A stretch of 64,000 bases of DNA. Source: Platanthera guangdongensis (Eukaryota > Streptophyta > Magnoliopsida > Asparagales > Orchidaceae). The DNA is taken from contig CM077150.1 in the NCBI GenBank assembly GCA_039583875.1, positions 176,151,499-176,215,498 of the forward strand, read 5' to 3'. Made by a program: the position numbers and the translations under genes. Shown in pieces: positions 21,551 to 33,708 of the stretch; position 1 is the first letter of the stretch, and every line of letters starts with the position of its first letter. The notes beneath the pieces were generated by a model. The model saw only the letters and a list, made by a program, of their open reading frames with translations, was not told the DNA's origin and searched no databases.

Positions 21551-22645
21551 GGCGTTGAGTGACTAAGCATCATCAACGCCAAAATACTTCGACAGATTTC
21601 TGTCTATTTCAAGCGACTAGTGAACAAGCTTCACTCAATGCTTTTGGCCTTAACCAATCATTTTGTCACTAGGCGTTGAGTGAGCAACCTTTACTCAACG
21701 CCAAAACACTTAATTTTTTTTTGTCATTAGGCTTTGAGTGAGCAACCTTCACTCAATGCCAAAACACTTGGACGATCTTTCTGTATCTAGGCGTTGAGAG
21801 TGTTGAGTCTACTCAATGCTTTTTGCCTTTGAAAATATTCCTACTTTTCTGGTGTTGAGAGCGTTGAGTGTGTCTTCATCACTCAATGCTTTTTACCTTG
21901 GCTAGACTTTCTGTTTTTAGGCGTTGAGTGAGCCTCCATCACTCAATGCCATATTACTTAGATAGATTTTGTCACTTGGTGTTGAGTGAGTAAGCTTCAC
22001 TCAATGCCAAAATACTTAATAGTTATTCTTCTGTTATCTAGCATTAAGTGAGAAGTCTTCACCCAACACATTTGGACTTAGCCAAATTTGTGTGAAATCA
22101 CAGTCTCTGACTGAGAAAGGTTCAGTCAATGCTTTTATCACATGACGTTGAATGAGTAAGCTTCACTCAACGCCTGTGTACTTAGTCAAATATCTAAACA
22201 AATTTTCTGTGGCGTTGACTTCCTGAGCTATACTCAACGATTTATGTTGTATGGCGTTGAGTGAGTAGCCTTCACTCAACGCCTGTAGACTTAGCCACAT
22301 CTCTGCCTATTTCTTCTTAGGCCCTAACAAGTTGAGCATTACTCACAGCTTTTAGCTATATGGCGTTGAGTGAGTAGACTACACTCAACGCCTATAAACT
22401 TGGCAACTTTCCTGCCTAGCCAATAGTTAGGTTTAGACTAACCAAGCTATACTCAACGCTTTTACTTACCTGGCATTGAGTGAATAGACTTCACTCAAAG
22501 CCTGTGGACTTAGGCGATTTTTAGTCTATCCAACATCTTCCCTTGCATCTGGCATTGAGTGAGATTGCTTTACTCAATGTCTGTGGACTTAACCGAATTC
22601 CTGCACCTGGTATTGAGTGAGCTTGCTTCACTCAATGCCTGTGGA
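21551..22645 (-). repeat. Array of GGCGTTGAGTGA / TCACTCAACGCC inverted repeats
   Basis: More than ten units, spaced roughly 60-130 nt. Each has a 10-12 bp arm pair around a loop of about 8-10 nt (such as GTAGCCTT or GCAACCTT) followed by TGTGGACTTAGCC-like spacer. It lies in the U3-like part of the Copia-E LTR. Several arms carry single changes, mostly C-to-T or G-to-A. Confidence 0.85.
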
Positions 22646-22824
22646 CATAGGCAAATTCCTGCTTTTCCATCATCTATCTTTGTGTCCACCTGGCCAATCA
22701 TGTTCTAAGGAACATCTTGTACATACTGAACTTGAACATTATCAAATATAGTTATGCTCTTAGTAATGTGGGTGATGCCTATTCAAATCAAGTCTAGGGA
22801 ACATTAAGGGAAATATTCCCAACA

Positions 22825-23984
22825 ATCTCCCACTATTTGAAGAAGGCAGAACACTCAGTAATACTAAGAAGCATTATCATAAAAATCATATTAATACAAT
22901 GCAGCTATAAGCTATGTCTGCTATATCTGCTAGCTTATGCTATATGAATTTTAGCATATCAATTCAATGTACTCCATTTAACTGCATTGACTCAACATGT
23001 CAAGTCAATGCATCCTCATATCACTTGAAAAATTGCTCAAGTAATATGCGCTCTCCTTTATACCACTTAATGCTTAAATGGAGCACCACTAGAAGCACTT
23101 ACCTCATAATATGCACTTCAACAATCATGACTCACCATGTAGTCAGTCATTGCATTCCTCATACTACCTGAACCTTTTCCAAGTAATATGAACTGACTTA
23201 ACATGACCTAGTCATGTCAAGTATTGCTTCTACATCTCCAATCTCCCCCATTAGAGGTGTTGTCACACCCCTCCTCCTTTCTCCAGTATTGCCACACATC
23301 TCCCCCATTTTGGCTTCTTCTATGGGCAAATTGAGGGAGGTGAAAGGATCATGGGAGAGTTAATATCTTGATCCTAGCCAAAGTCACATGTTGATACTAC
23401 AAAGGAAATTAGCATACTAATCAAACCACTTGATTAGGAGTCATACTTTTTGTGTTGATACATTGATACAACACAACACTGTAGCATTTGAACTAGTTGC
23501 AAGCTTTTCCTCTTCTCCCGCAGCAACACTATCTTCTCAGCAGCAGCTGTCCATCTCAGACTCAGAGAAGATTATGACTATGTCATAAATAATATCCCCC
23601 TTTGTCCGCGCATTGTCTTTAGGATAAATTGATCAGCAGTGAAGATTTTTGATCCACTGTAGTAGCTGCTTGCTCCTTCTCAACAGGAGGTTGATCATGT
23701 TCCAACAAGTGTTGGACATCCTCCCCCTTAATGGGAGCATTTCCTGTCATCATTTCTGCAGGTGCTGAACTTGCTCCCCCTCAACAGGAGCATCACTATC
23801 ATCATCTCTAATGGAAACATGAGTCCATTTAAGTATAGATACCACTTAATGATCCTTATAGTCTTGATATCACATCAAGGATATATATACCTGCAAGAAA
23901 AATAAATACTGCAACACAAACTAAAATTTAGAGCAACTAAAGCTCTCCCAAGCTCCACATACCCAACTCAACCTAGAGGTTGTT
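22825..23984 (-). other. Copia-E 3' internal region, non-coding
   Basis: Lies between the RNase H tail and the 3' LTR. On the minus strand it carries polypurine-like AAATGGGGGAGATG and AATGGGGGAGATTGG (near 23250-23310), plus the tract adjoining the LTR. I see no open frame that resembles a known protein; an eroded env-like region is possible but not shown. Confidence 0.5.
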
Positions 23985-24256
23985 AAACTTGACTTCATCT
24001 AGTGGTATGATAAACATGCCAACCACTTACTTGTGAGGACAAACTCAGGACTGAGTTCTTCCATATGCTCCCTAATTTATTGATACTTAATCTCAATAAG
24101 CATAGTCCTGCTATGAGGGATAAGATACCTAGCAATTGAGATTGCACTAGTAAAATCATAATATGAATGAGTTTTACTTATCTGAAGGTTATGGACCAGA
24201 AGATAAAGATGGATTCATATTAGTTGAGCACGACAACTCCCTTGCACCATGTTAGA
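23985..24256 (-). pseudogene. Copia-E RNase H C-terminal remnant
   Basis: The minus strand reads NMVQGSCRAQLI, then IPHSRTMLIEIKYQ, then REHMEELSPEF and SKWLA. This parallels the copia RNase H end (..AAGSC.AQL.., N.V.HSRTKHI.I.YH.., QLADIFTKPL). Three or more stops interrupt it. It joins upstream, without RT or integrase, to a segment I cannot assign, so a large deletion lies at about 24256. Confidence 0.6.
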
Positions 24257-24544
24257 TCACTTCTTACTAAGCCAGGTCTTTTCCTTTCCTTTAGCAATAT
24301 ACTTGCCTCTGGCTTCAGAGTTTTGATCAACATCACAAGAGTGTTCATGTAACACCCCAAATTTGCCAACAAAACTTTTGTCTCTATCGCCGGGCGATAG
24401 TATCTTTGGGGTGATAGCGATAAGGCTCAACGCACTCAACGCCTTAAAGTGTTGAGTGAGCTCGACACACTGAATGCCTCGAAGTGTTGAGTGAGCTACT
24501 AGCTTTGATAACAATGGGCAACAATGGATATCGCTGGTGGCGAT

Positions 24545-27271
24545 TGTAACACCTCCCCTGTAATGGACGTATAATATGGGTCCGGCCGGGGCCCCACAAC
24601 ATACGAACACCACAGCTTTAGTATTAAAAGTTGATATAGCTACCCAAACTCAAAACACTTGCACAACACAGCGGAAAACCAAGCACAACTAGAAGTTATC
24701 CACTAATCCAAAAGAGTAAACAAATGGCCTTAAGGCCTTACATCAAATGTCCAAAAGGGTATACAGTACAATCAAACATGAATGTGCTCAGCACTCCTAG
24801 TCTACCTCGGCATGCAAGCCGGACAAAAATTGTCTCAAACATACATCATCAAAAGTAGTGCTACAAAAGAGAAAAACACTTCATGGGCTTAGGCCTTTTT
24901 GGCCGGCGTGCTAGCTCCTGCGTGCGATCCTTGCCCTGTAAAAATTATTAGTAACGTGGGTCAGCAAAGGCTGACCTCAAACTGTGTAACAACACATCTC
25001 CTCCCGGCCGCCCCTAACGGACCCCGGGAACCCTCCAACCTGCAAGTCAGCACTTCATATGCAATATAAATTTCTATAAATAGAAAAACCTTAAAACAGG
25101 CTTGGATGTCTCAATCAACAAACATGTTCTCTACTGGTTGAGCATATAAAGAAAGGGCCTACTATGCAACATGAATGCAACACCCGGGCTTCACCCAAGG
25201 TACCCTAAACCGTATGCATCTAGCACAACATCACAACATTTGGGTACTCACATTTCCCCAATTGGCATAAAGCCGCAAACATTGAGGGAGACACAACTCC
25301 CTCACACGGCGCACAGGCCGCCACATGGAAATCTTGCCAAGGCCCCACCCGCTCGTGGGCTTAGCCCGGGCTTGCGTGCAAGCTCTGACGTCTCATGTCA
25401 GGATTCCAACAACCACAGACTGACCGATTCTAAGAAGCCTTGCTGGACCCCACCCGCTCATGGCCTCTTTGCCCGGGCTTGCCCCAAGCTTGGCATTCTC
25501 GTCAGTCTCACAGAAGGGGACTAGTCTCGCCGGGACACTCTCCACACATGACGCACGTGTCACGGGATAGCCAGCCGACCACGGAGACATAGCCACGCCT
25601 TGGCACAACACAACCAAGACTAAACACATCGCAATCCCTCTTTGTACCGCAGCGTTCCCGCGCTCTAAGGAAAACATCTCCAACTCGTGCGGAGCTAACC
25701 TTGTCCACCAAGGAAACCATCTCCATTCTCATTTGGAGCTAACCTTGTCAAGGAAACCATCTACCACCACGAGGAGCTAACCTTGTCCGGGTTCGACTAC
25801 ATGTACTCTTTTCAAGCAAACGGGACAATCACCACCACAACACAAACGACAACTTGCCGCATCGGAAATCTCTATGAATCCCTAGTTCGTATGCAACATC
25901 ACCGCGTCGGACTAACGGTCGCGACTACGGCTTCACCCACCATGCCTAATCCACTAGCGAAGCGGATCTCTAATGCAAAGATATGCCGGGGACGGACTCA
26001 ATCGACCCGGAAGTTCCTCTTGAAACTTGGCAAGCCAAAACCCCTCTCATTTGAGAGTTTGGTGCCCAAAATTAGAGAAAAGAAAACTAGATGATGCTAA
26101 AACATGCATCCTAAAGACCGAGAGAAGAGATGTCGTTACCTTCCGACTCCTCTTCCTTGCCATGGCAAAATAGCCGGATGGAACACTTCGCAATGCTCCA
26201 AGCTTCACGGATCCGGACTCGGCTCGCGATTCGGAGCTCCGAAACCCTTCCTACAGCCCAAAAGTTCTTCTTCTTCCTCCTTGCTCTAGTTTCTCTCAAG
26301 AACTAAGAAGAGAGGACTTGAAAAAGAATGAGGATCTGTAACCCTAAGTTCGGACTTAACTGTCCAGGAGATGGCCTGAACCGTTAGATCCCAAAACCAG
26401 AAAAAGACTGGCTGCGATTCGCCTGGAAAATAAAAGACCTGGGCCGAACACGGCCTGGCACACGCCCGTGTCCAGGGCCGTGTGCCTCATTCGCCGTCTC
26501 AAATCGACGCGCCTGGAATCAGACACGGGCATTCGACACGCCCGTGTTCAATCCGACACGCCCGTGTCCCAAGTGACACGACCGTGTGGCCTGCCGTGTG
26601 TCTCCAACGACACGGCCCCAACACCAACCCGAGAGGTGACACGGCCTGGGACACGCCCGTGTCCCAAGCCGTGTGCCCCAGTCTCGACACACTGTCGAGC
26701 AAAGTGTCGACACTTGGGCCGAGTGTCGACACGGCCTCGACACGCCCTGCGACACGCCCGTGTCGCAGGCCGTGTGCCCCACTCTCGACACTCTGTCGAG
26801 CACAAAGTGTCGACACTTGGGCCGAGTGTCGACACGGCCTCGACACGCCCTGCGACACGCCCGTGTCGCAGGCCGTGTGCCCCACTCTCGACACTCTGTC
26901 GAGCACAAAGTGTCGACAGTTGGGCCGAGTGTCGACACGGCCTCGACACGCCCTGCGACACGCCCGTGTCGCAGGCCGTGTGCCCCACTCTCGACACTCT
27001 GTCGAGCACAAAGTGTCGACACTTGGGCCGAGTGTCGACACGGCCTCGACACGCCCTGCGACACGCCCGTGTCGCAGGCCGTGTGCCCCACTCTCGACAC
27101 TCTGTCGAGCACAAAGTGTCGACACTTGGGCCGAGTGTCGACACGGCCTCGACACGCCCTGCAAAACGCCCGTGTCGCAGGCCGTGTGCCTCCCGCCAGA
27201 ACCCAAATTTTTTTTTTTTTTTTTTTTCCAGAACAGCAGACTGAACCTCTTGCAAAAACTGGGGTGTTACA
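24545..27271 (-). repeat. Ty3-2 3' LTR
   Basis: On the minus strand it runs TGTAACACCCCAGTTTTTGC to GAGGTGTTACA. It contains an A tract (T on plus, 27209-27231), the 103-nt palindromic array (26679-27190), the exon-donor copy (26140-26163), about four copies of a roughly 50-nt unit (GGAGATGGTTTCCTTG..AAGGTTAGCTCC, 25680-25795 and flanks) and the hairpin GGTCAGC/GCTGACC (24959-24976). Confidence 0.95.
26679..27190 (-). repeat. Five tandem 103-nt palindromic units (Ty3-2 3' LTR)
   Basis: Units begin at ACTCTCGACAC-like points 26679, 26781, 26884, 26987 and 27090 and differ by only a few bases. Each unit packs TCGACACTCTGTCGAG, GTGTCGACAC twice in inverted arrangement around TTGGGCCGA, and GACACGCCCGTGTC. 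All frames are open on both strands because the motif lacks stops; these long open frames are not proteins. Confidence 0.9.
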
Positions 27272-27290
27272 ACTCTCCCCCACTTAACTG
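27272..27290 (-). other. Ty3-2 polypurine tract
   Basis: The minus strand reads AAGTGGGGGAGAGT against the 3' LTR start. Confidence 0.85.
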
Positions 27291-27329
27291 AATTTCGTCC
27301 CGAAATTACAAAACAAAAGGGTACAAAAC

Positions 27330-30300
27330 TTAAATTGTACCTGACAACAATAGTTCTGGATAGTCTTCTAGCATGGCCTGTTCTCGCTCCCACGAGAACT
27401 CCTCACGACCGCAGTTGTCCCAACGAACTTTCACAAGTTTAACTTCTTTATTCCGCAACTGCCGAATCTCCGAATCTTCTATAGCGATTGGAAGGACTCG
27501 CGTCCTCAAGTCTTCCTCAATCGGCACCGATGCCGGCTCAATCACCACGCTAGCCTCCACCAAGGCTTTCCTCAACACGGAGACGTGGAAGACGTCATGT
27601 AATCCACTCAAATCTGCGGACAATGCCAACCGATAGGCTGCTTCTCCTATCCGCTCAACAATTTCAAAAGGCCCCAAAAACCTTGGACTCAACTTCTTGA
27701 GTCGGCGAATCCGCGAGACGCCTTTGAACGGCTTGACCTTCAGATAAACCCAATCACCAACTGCAAATTCTAACTTCCGGTGACGAGCATTAAAATATTT
27801 CGCTTGCCTGTCTTGTGCCACCTTCATACGCTCTTGGATGGTCCGTACCATCTCACAAGCGTCAACTACCGCATCCTTTCCCAGAAGTTTGGTGTCTCCC
27901 GCCTCTGCCCAAGACATTGGCGTTCGACACCGCCTCCCATACAAAGCTTCGTATGGCGCCATCTTTATACTAGCTTGAAAACTGTTGTTGTACGCAAATT
28001 CTACCATGAAGAGGTGATCCTCCCACCTCTTGCCAAAATCAAGAACGCACATCCTCAACATATCCTCCATAGTACGGTTCGTTCTCTCCGTTTGCCCATC
28101 AGTTTGAGGATGGAACGCCGTACTAAACTTTAGCTTCGTGCCCAAGCTCTTCTGAACCAGTCTCCAGTCCTTGGACGTAAACCGTCCATCGCGATCACTG
28201 ACTATGCTCTTAGGAATTCCGTGCAGTCGCACAATGTTGCGAACATACAACTCCACCAGCTTCTCCACGCTGTCCTCTTTCCGGTTCGGGATGAAGTGAG
28301 CCACCTTGGTTAGGCGATCCACGATCACCCAAATAGCATCATTCCCATGCTGCGATCTAGGCAAACCATGCACAAAGTCCATGGAGATGTCCTCAAATTT
28401 CCATTCAGGAATTGGAAGGGGCTTCAGGAACCCTCCCGGTTTCTGACATTCGGCCTTCACCAAGGCACATGTTTGGCAACGACTCACATACAAAGCCACA
28501 TCTCGCTTCAACCCCGGCCACCAAAAGGATTGCTTCATATCCAAGTACATCTTTGTACTGCCCGGGTGAATGGAGTACTTTGAGAAGTGAGCCTCAAACA
28601 TCAACTCCTCATGGAGATTGACAAACTGCGGTACACAGACCCTTCCGCCCTTTCTCAAGATTCCCCCGATCATCTCCCAGGTGCTGCTCTCGCCCGTTTG
28701 AGCCTCCGACACAAAAGGTTGAAACTCCACATCTAATCGAGTCGCTTCCCGAATACGATCGGACAAGTCGCTTTGCACTTCAATCCAGTTCAACCGAGCC
28801 ACGCTAGACTCGCCTCTCGCAACACATTCCAATCCAAGGGATTCCCATTCCCGTACCAACCGCTCATCATGAGCTTCGATCCAATTTCCTAGCCCCGAGT
28901 ACTTTCTACTCAACGCATCCGCCACCACATTGGCTTTACCCGGCGTGTACTGAATCTCCACTTCGTAGTCTCCAAGAAACTCAACCCATCTGCGTTGCCG
29001 CATGTTCAAGTCCTTTTGATCCAAGAGATACTTCAGGCTTTTATGGTCCGTGAAGATCTCCACTCTTGCGCCATAAACATAATGCCGCCAAATTTTCAGC
29101 GTGAAGATTACCGCCGCCAACTCCAAGTCATGGACGGGGTAATTCCTCTCATGAGGTTTCAGCTGTCTAGACCCAAAAGCTATCACCTTCCCATGTTGCA
29201 CCAAAACGCAACCCAAACCGCATCCCGATGCGTCACTGAAAATTTGAAATCCATCTGTCCCTTGCGGTAAACTCAAGATCGGAGCCATCATAAGCCTCTC
29301 CTTTAGTGCCTCGAATGCTTGACCGCACTCTTGGGTCCACACAAATTTATGGTCTTTGCGAGTGAGAGAGGTGAGGGGTAGAGCTATCTTCGAGAAATTC
29401 TCCACGAATCTCCTATAATACCCGGCTAGTCCAAGAAAACTTCGGACTTCCGCCACGGTCCTCAACACCGGCCAATCTCTGATGGCCTCCACTTTCGCTG
29501 GATCCACTGCCACCCCATCACCACTAATCACGTGGCCCAAAAATGCCACCTTCTCCAACCAGAACTCGCATTTGGAGAATTTTGCATACAACTCATTCTC
29601 CCTCAACACTTGCAAAACTATTCTCAAGTGGGTCTCATGCTCCACTTCCGACTTGGAGTACACCAGGATGTCATCGATGAAGACAACCACAAACGAATCC
29701 AAGTAATCCCGAAATACTCGATTCATCAGATCCATGAACACCGATGGTGCGTTCGTCAGCCCGAACGGCATCACCGTAAACTCAAAGTGCCCATACCTTG
29801 TACCAAAGGCAGTTTTGGGTATGTCCTCATCCCGAATTCGTAGCTGATAGTATCCTGACTTCAAGTCCAACTTCGAATATACCACTGACCCCACCAATTG
29901 GTCAAACAGGTCGTCTATCCGAGGGATCGGATACTTATTCTTGACGGTCAACTTATTAAGCTCTCGGTAGTCTATGCACAGGCGCATGCTACCGTCTTTC
30001 TTCTTTACAAACAACACCGGTGCGCTCCACGGTGAAGAACTGGGTCTAATATACCCTTGCTCCAACAGTTCCTGTAACTGAACCTTAAGTTCCGCTAACT
30101 CCTTTGGTGCCATCCTAAATGGAGGACGTGACACCGGTCTAGCCTCCGGCACTAACTCGATCGAGAAGTCGATCTCCCGCCGAGGAGGCGCTCCAGGAAG
30201 TTCATCCGGAAACACATCCTTGAACTCTGCCACCACAGGCACTTCCTCAATCGACAGTTGGGAGAGACGAACCTCCAATAACGCTACAAGCGCTACACCA

Positions 30301-30715
30301 CCCTGGTTAACCGCCCGCACCAACTGCATGGCCGATATCAGGGAACAGGCCACTCCACCAAGGCCCTCAAACTTGACTTCTGTTTTCCCTTTACTCCTTA
30401 AGGTCACCACCTTAGAAAGGCAGTCAATACTGGCGCGCTGCTCTGCAAGCCAGTCCATACCCAAAATGACATCGAACTCTACTAATGGTAACACTGCCGC
30501 TTCCAGAGCGAAGACAACTCCGTCTAGCTCCCAACAAATGCGCCCTTTAGCCCCGGTGGTCATAGATGACCCATTGGGCATGCGCACTTTCAGCTCTGCT
30601 CCCGACGAGAAAGACTCAACTCCTATTCTCCGGATGAAGCTCTCCGCAAGAAAGGAGTGCGATGCTCCTGTATCAAACAATACCCTAGCGGGGTATCCGG
30701 AAACTAACACGAAGC
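27330..30715 (-). CDS. pol: Ty3-2 Pol: PR-RT-RNase H-INT-chromodomain, intact frame
   Basis: About 1128 residues, fully open from the presumed third exon. Protease DTGASHSF is some 15 residues in; GMDWLAEQ marks its end. RT has LFVKKKDGS and catalytic FIDD, followed by RNase H with SDASGCGLG, the integrase H2C2 finger (H..H..CQTC) and the DDE core ([27 protein letters not shown]). The chromodomain is [18 protein letters not shown], and the frame stops at 27330. There is no ATG at the exon start; translation would come through from gag after removal of the 71-nt intron. It is very similar in layout to Ty3-1 pol but clearly a different family. Confidence 0.93.
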
Positions 30716-30786
30716 CTACAACATAGACATTACACAAAAGTCTAAAAGGATGAAGCACAAAATTTAAACTTAAATTCTCTTCATAC
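30716..30786 (-). other. Putative 71-nt intron 2 between gag and protease in Ty3-2
   Basis: On the minus strand GACAG|GTATGAAG .. ATGTTGTAG|GCTTC. Without splicing the gag frame stops nine nucleotides after VVTG. With splicing a Gly codon spans the junction and the pol frame follows. Position and phase match the 76-nt gap of Ty3-1. Confidence 0.65.
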
Positions 30787-31948
30787 CTGTCACCACATCC
30801 GTCTGACGGATCGCTTCTTGCTGTCCAAGGTTGTAGGCCCTTGGTTGCACCGGTTGGAACCGAGAAGCGCTCGACTCCGCCATCTTTCCTTTCTCTGCAG
30901 CACTGGGGCCCGAGCGCACAGACTGCTCCTGCTTTGACTCTTGCCCCGCTCCCCCTTGCTACAAGCACGGGCTATGTGCCCAACCTTCCCGCAGTTGTAG
31001 CACGTTGGCGGTCCCCTAGAGTGGGAACCCCCAGGCGTCCAGTTGCTCCTCTCACCAGATCTGGAAGTGGAAGGCTTCTTCCTCCACCTACTCCCATCAG
31101 ACTTTCCATGAGATTGGGAAGGCTTCCCTTCCCCTTGCTTGGGAGTAAAACCCTTACGGCGTTGGGTTCGCTCCAAATCATTCTCCAAACTCCTGGCGGC
31201 TTCAACTAGCTCATTAAATCCCGCCCTCTTCATGGAGATGAGGGGTTGTCTCAAATTTTCCCTCAACCCTTGGTAGAAGAGGTTATCCCTCTCTACATCA
31301 TCCGCCATTATCGTTCCCGCATAATGACCCAATCGGGTGAACTCTTGCACGTACTCATCCACTGTCTTGTCTCGCTGCATTAGATGCAGAAACTGCCTCT
31401 GCAGGGCCAACCGAGTTGAAACTGGGATATACCTCTTAAGAAAAGCGTCCCCAAACTCTTCCACTGACGGGGTGCGTCCCGGAAACTGGCGGCCCGCTAT
31501 GGGCCACCCACCATAACTTGGCATCCCCTTCCAACATGAAAGCCGCATACTCAGCTTTCTTTTCCTCTGGCATCTCTGCCGCCCTTAACAGTTCTTGAAT
31601 ACGAACCCACCAGTCCTCCGCATCCGTTGGCGTTCCAGTACCCTTGAAGGACGGGGGATGGAAACTCAGGAAGTACTTCATGTGTCGATCTCCATGTCCA
31701 ACAACTACTCTCTCCGCCAAAGGCTCCACTCGCCTGGCTTCTGCTCCTGGCACGGCCGTTGCCGTATCTGGTGTGGCAGGGGCTGCCACCTGAGCCGCTG
31801 CTGCAGCTTGAGCTGCCACCATCGCTTCTGCAAGCATGCGGCAGAAGTCGGCCGAGCCTACACCCGTGCCCAAAAGACCTGGAGCAGTAGCACTGCTCGC
31901 CGAGAGATCATCCCTAGCTCTTGAAGTGCCCGCCTCGTTGCTTGCACT
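30787..31948 (-). pseudogene. gag: Ty3-2 Gag main exon, two compensating frame breaks
   Basis: N-terminal part (from 31948, Ala-rich MLAEAMVAAQAAAAAQV, then DAEDWWVRIQELL and AKLWW) is in the frame that also fits exon 1. Near 31490-31502 the frame shifts by one; the middle (FLKRYIPVSTR, TVDEYVQEFTRLG, knuckle [14 protein letters not shown] near 30985-31025) is in a second frame. Near 30941-30960, in a G-run, it shifts back, so the end ([12 protein letters not shown]) is again in the first frame. With otherwise young sequence, these may be real mutations or assembly errors in homopolymers. Confidence 0.8.
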
Positions 31949-33684
31949 CTTCAGGAAGACAAGAAATAAGGGATTAGTCTCCAATCTCAAGACTAAAACA
32001 TAAGGACACTCATGGTCCCGCGTTACTCTTATGTGGATAACTTCTCTACGCACTGACCTTGAATCTAACCTCCCTCTGATACCAAATTGTAACACCTCCC
32101 CTGTAATGGACGTATAATATGGGTCCGGCCGGGGCCCCACAACATACGAACACCACAGCTTTAGTATTAAAAGTTGATATAGCTACCCAAACTCAAAACA
32201 CTTGCACAACACAGCGGAAAACCAAGCACAACTAGAAGTTATCCACTAATCCAAAAGAGTAAACAAATGGCCTTAAGGCCTTACATCAAATGTCCAAAAG
32301 GGTATACAGTACAATCAAACATGAATGTGCTCAGCACTCCTAGTCTACCTCGGCATGCAAGCCGGACAAAATAGTCTCAAACATACATCATCAAAAGTAG
32401 TGCTACAAAAGAGAAAAACACTTCATGGGCTTAGGCCTTTTTGGCCGGCGTGCTAGCTCCTGCGTGCGATCCTTGCCCTGTAAAAATTATTAGTAACGTG
32501 GGTCAGCAAAGGCTGACCTCAAACTGTGTAACAACACATCTCCTCCCGGCCGCCCCTAACGGACCCCGGGGAACCCTCCAACCTGCAAGTCAGCACTTCA
32601 TATGCAATATAAATTTCTATAAATAGAAAAACCTTAAAACAGGCTTGGATGTCTCAATCAACAAACATGTTCTCTACTGGTTGAGCATATAAAGAAAGGG
32701 CCTACTATGCAACATGAATGCAACACTCGGGCTTCACCCAAGGTACCCTAAACCGTATGCATCTAGCACAACATCACAACATTTGGGTACTCACATTTCC
32801 CCAATTGGCATAAAGCCGCAAACATTGAGGGAGACACAACTCCCTCACACGGCGCACAGGCCGCCACATGGAAATCTTGCCAAGGCCCCACCCGCTCGTG
32901 GGCTTAGCCCCGGGCTTGCCTGCAAGCTCTGACGTCTCATGTCAGGATTCCAACAACCACAGACTGACCGATTCTAAGAAGCCTTGCTGGACCCCACCCG
33001 CTCATGGCCTCTTTGCCCGGGCTTGCCCCAAGCTTGACATTCTCGTCAGTCTCACAGAAGGGGACTAGTCTCGCCGGGACACTCTCCACACATGACGCAC
33101 GTGTCACGGGATAGCCAGCCGACCACGGAGACATAGCCACGCCTTGGCACAACACAACCAAGACTAAACACATCGCAATCCCTCTTTGTACCGCAGCGTT
33201 CCCGCGCTCCAAGGAAAACATCTCCAACTCGTGCGGAGCTAACCTTGTCCACCAAGGAAACCATCTCCATTCTCATTTGGAGCTAACCTTGTCAAGGAAA
33301 CCATCTACCACCACGAGGAGCTAACCTTGTCCGGGTTCGACTACATGTACTCTTTTCAAGCAAACGGGACAATCACCACCACAACACAAACGGCAACTTG
33401 CCGCATCGGAAATCTCTACGAATCCCTAGTTCGTATGCAACATCACCGCGTCGGACTAACGGTCGCGACTACGGCTTCACCCACCATGCCTAATCCACTA
33501 GCGAAGCGGATCTCTAATGCAAAGATATGCCGGGGACGGACTTAATCGACCCGGAAGTTCCTCTTGAAACTTGGCAAGCCAAAACCCCTCTCATTTGAGA
33601 GTTTGGTGCCCAAAAATTAGAGAAAAGAAAACTAGATGATGCTAAAACGTGCATCCTAAAGACCGAGAGAAGAGATGTCGTTAC
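31949..33684 (-). other. Putative intron 1 of Ty3-2 (LTR into gag)
   Basis: 1736 nt on the minus strand from GTAACG to a pyrimidine-rich acceptor TTTCTTGTCTTCCTGAAG, with CTAAT as branch-point-like sequence about 28 nt before the end. It is phase 0 on both sides, as in Ty3-1, and spans the LTR end and PBS. Confidence 0.55.
32074..32084 (-). other. Ty3-2 primer binding site (initiator tRNA-Met)
   Basis: The minus strand reads TGGTATCAGAG, three bases from the LTR end. Confidence 0.9.
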
Positions 33685-33708
33685 CTTCCGACTCCTCTTC
33701 CTTGCCAT
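33685..33708 (-). CDS. gag: Ty3-2 gag exon 1 (presumed), encoded inside the LTR
   Basis: Minus-strand ATG at 33708-33706 opens the peptide MARKRSRK and ends at AAG|GTAACG. It is eight codons and phase 0, the same length and charge as the Ty3-1 exon. The codons differ from Ty3-1 at several positions while the surrounding LTR is barely alignable. Confidence 0.65.

Larger units (their letters stand above)
19149..22824 (-). repeat. Copia-E 3' LTR
   Basis: On the minus strand it begins TGTTGGGAATATTT, directly after a polypurine tract AGTGGGAGAT (rc of 22825-22834), and ends near TATCCTTGAAAACA at 19149. It is 3676 bp, of which about 600 bp are SINEs (20201-20800). It contains the ACTCAACGCC array (21551-22645) in its 5' part, the hairpin array (19400-19880), the conserved AGTGG..CCACT block (about 19328-19362) and a C-tract (G run near 19178) near its end. 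Confidence 0.7.

Noticed and set aside
25171..25740. Open frames in the Ty3-2 LTR between the array and its end (repeated at 32714-33276 and 51900-52460)
   Set aside because: They recur in every LTR copy because the LTR is repeated; frames are not preserved consistently and no domain is seen.
26468..27393. Open frames of 200-280 codons on both strands in the Ty3-2 LTR array
   Set aside because: They exist in nearly all frames because the 103-nt palindromic unit lacks stop codons. They translate the same repeats and have no domain.
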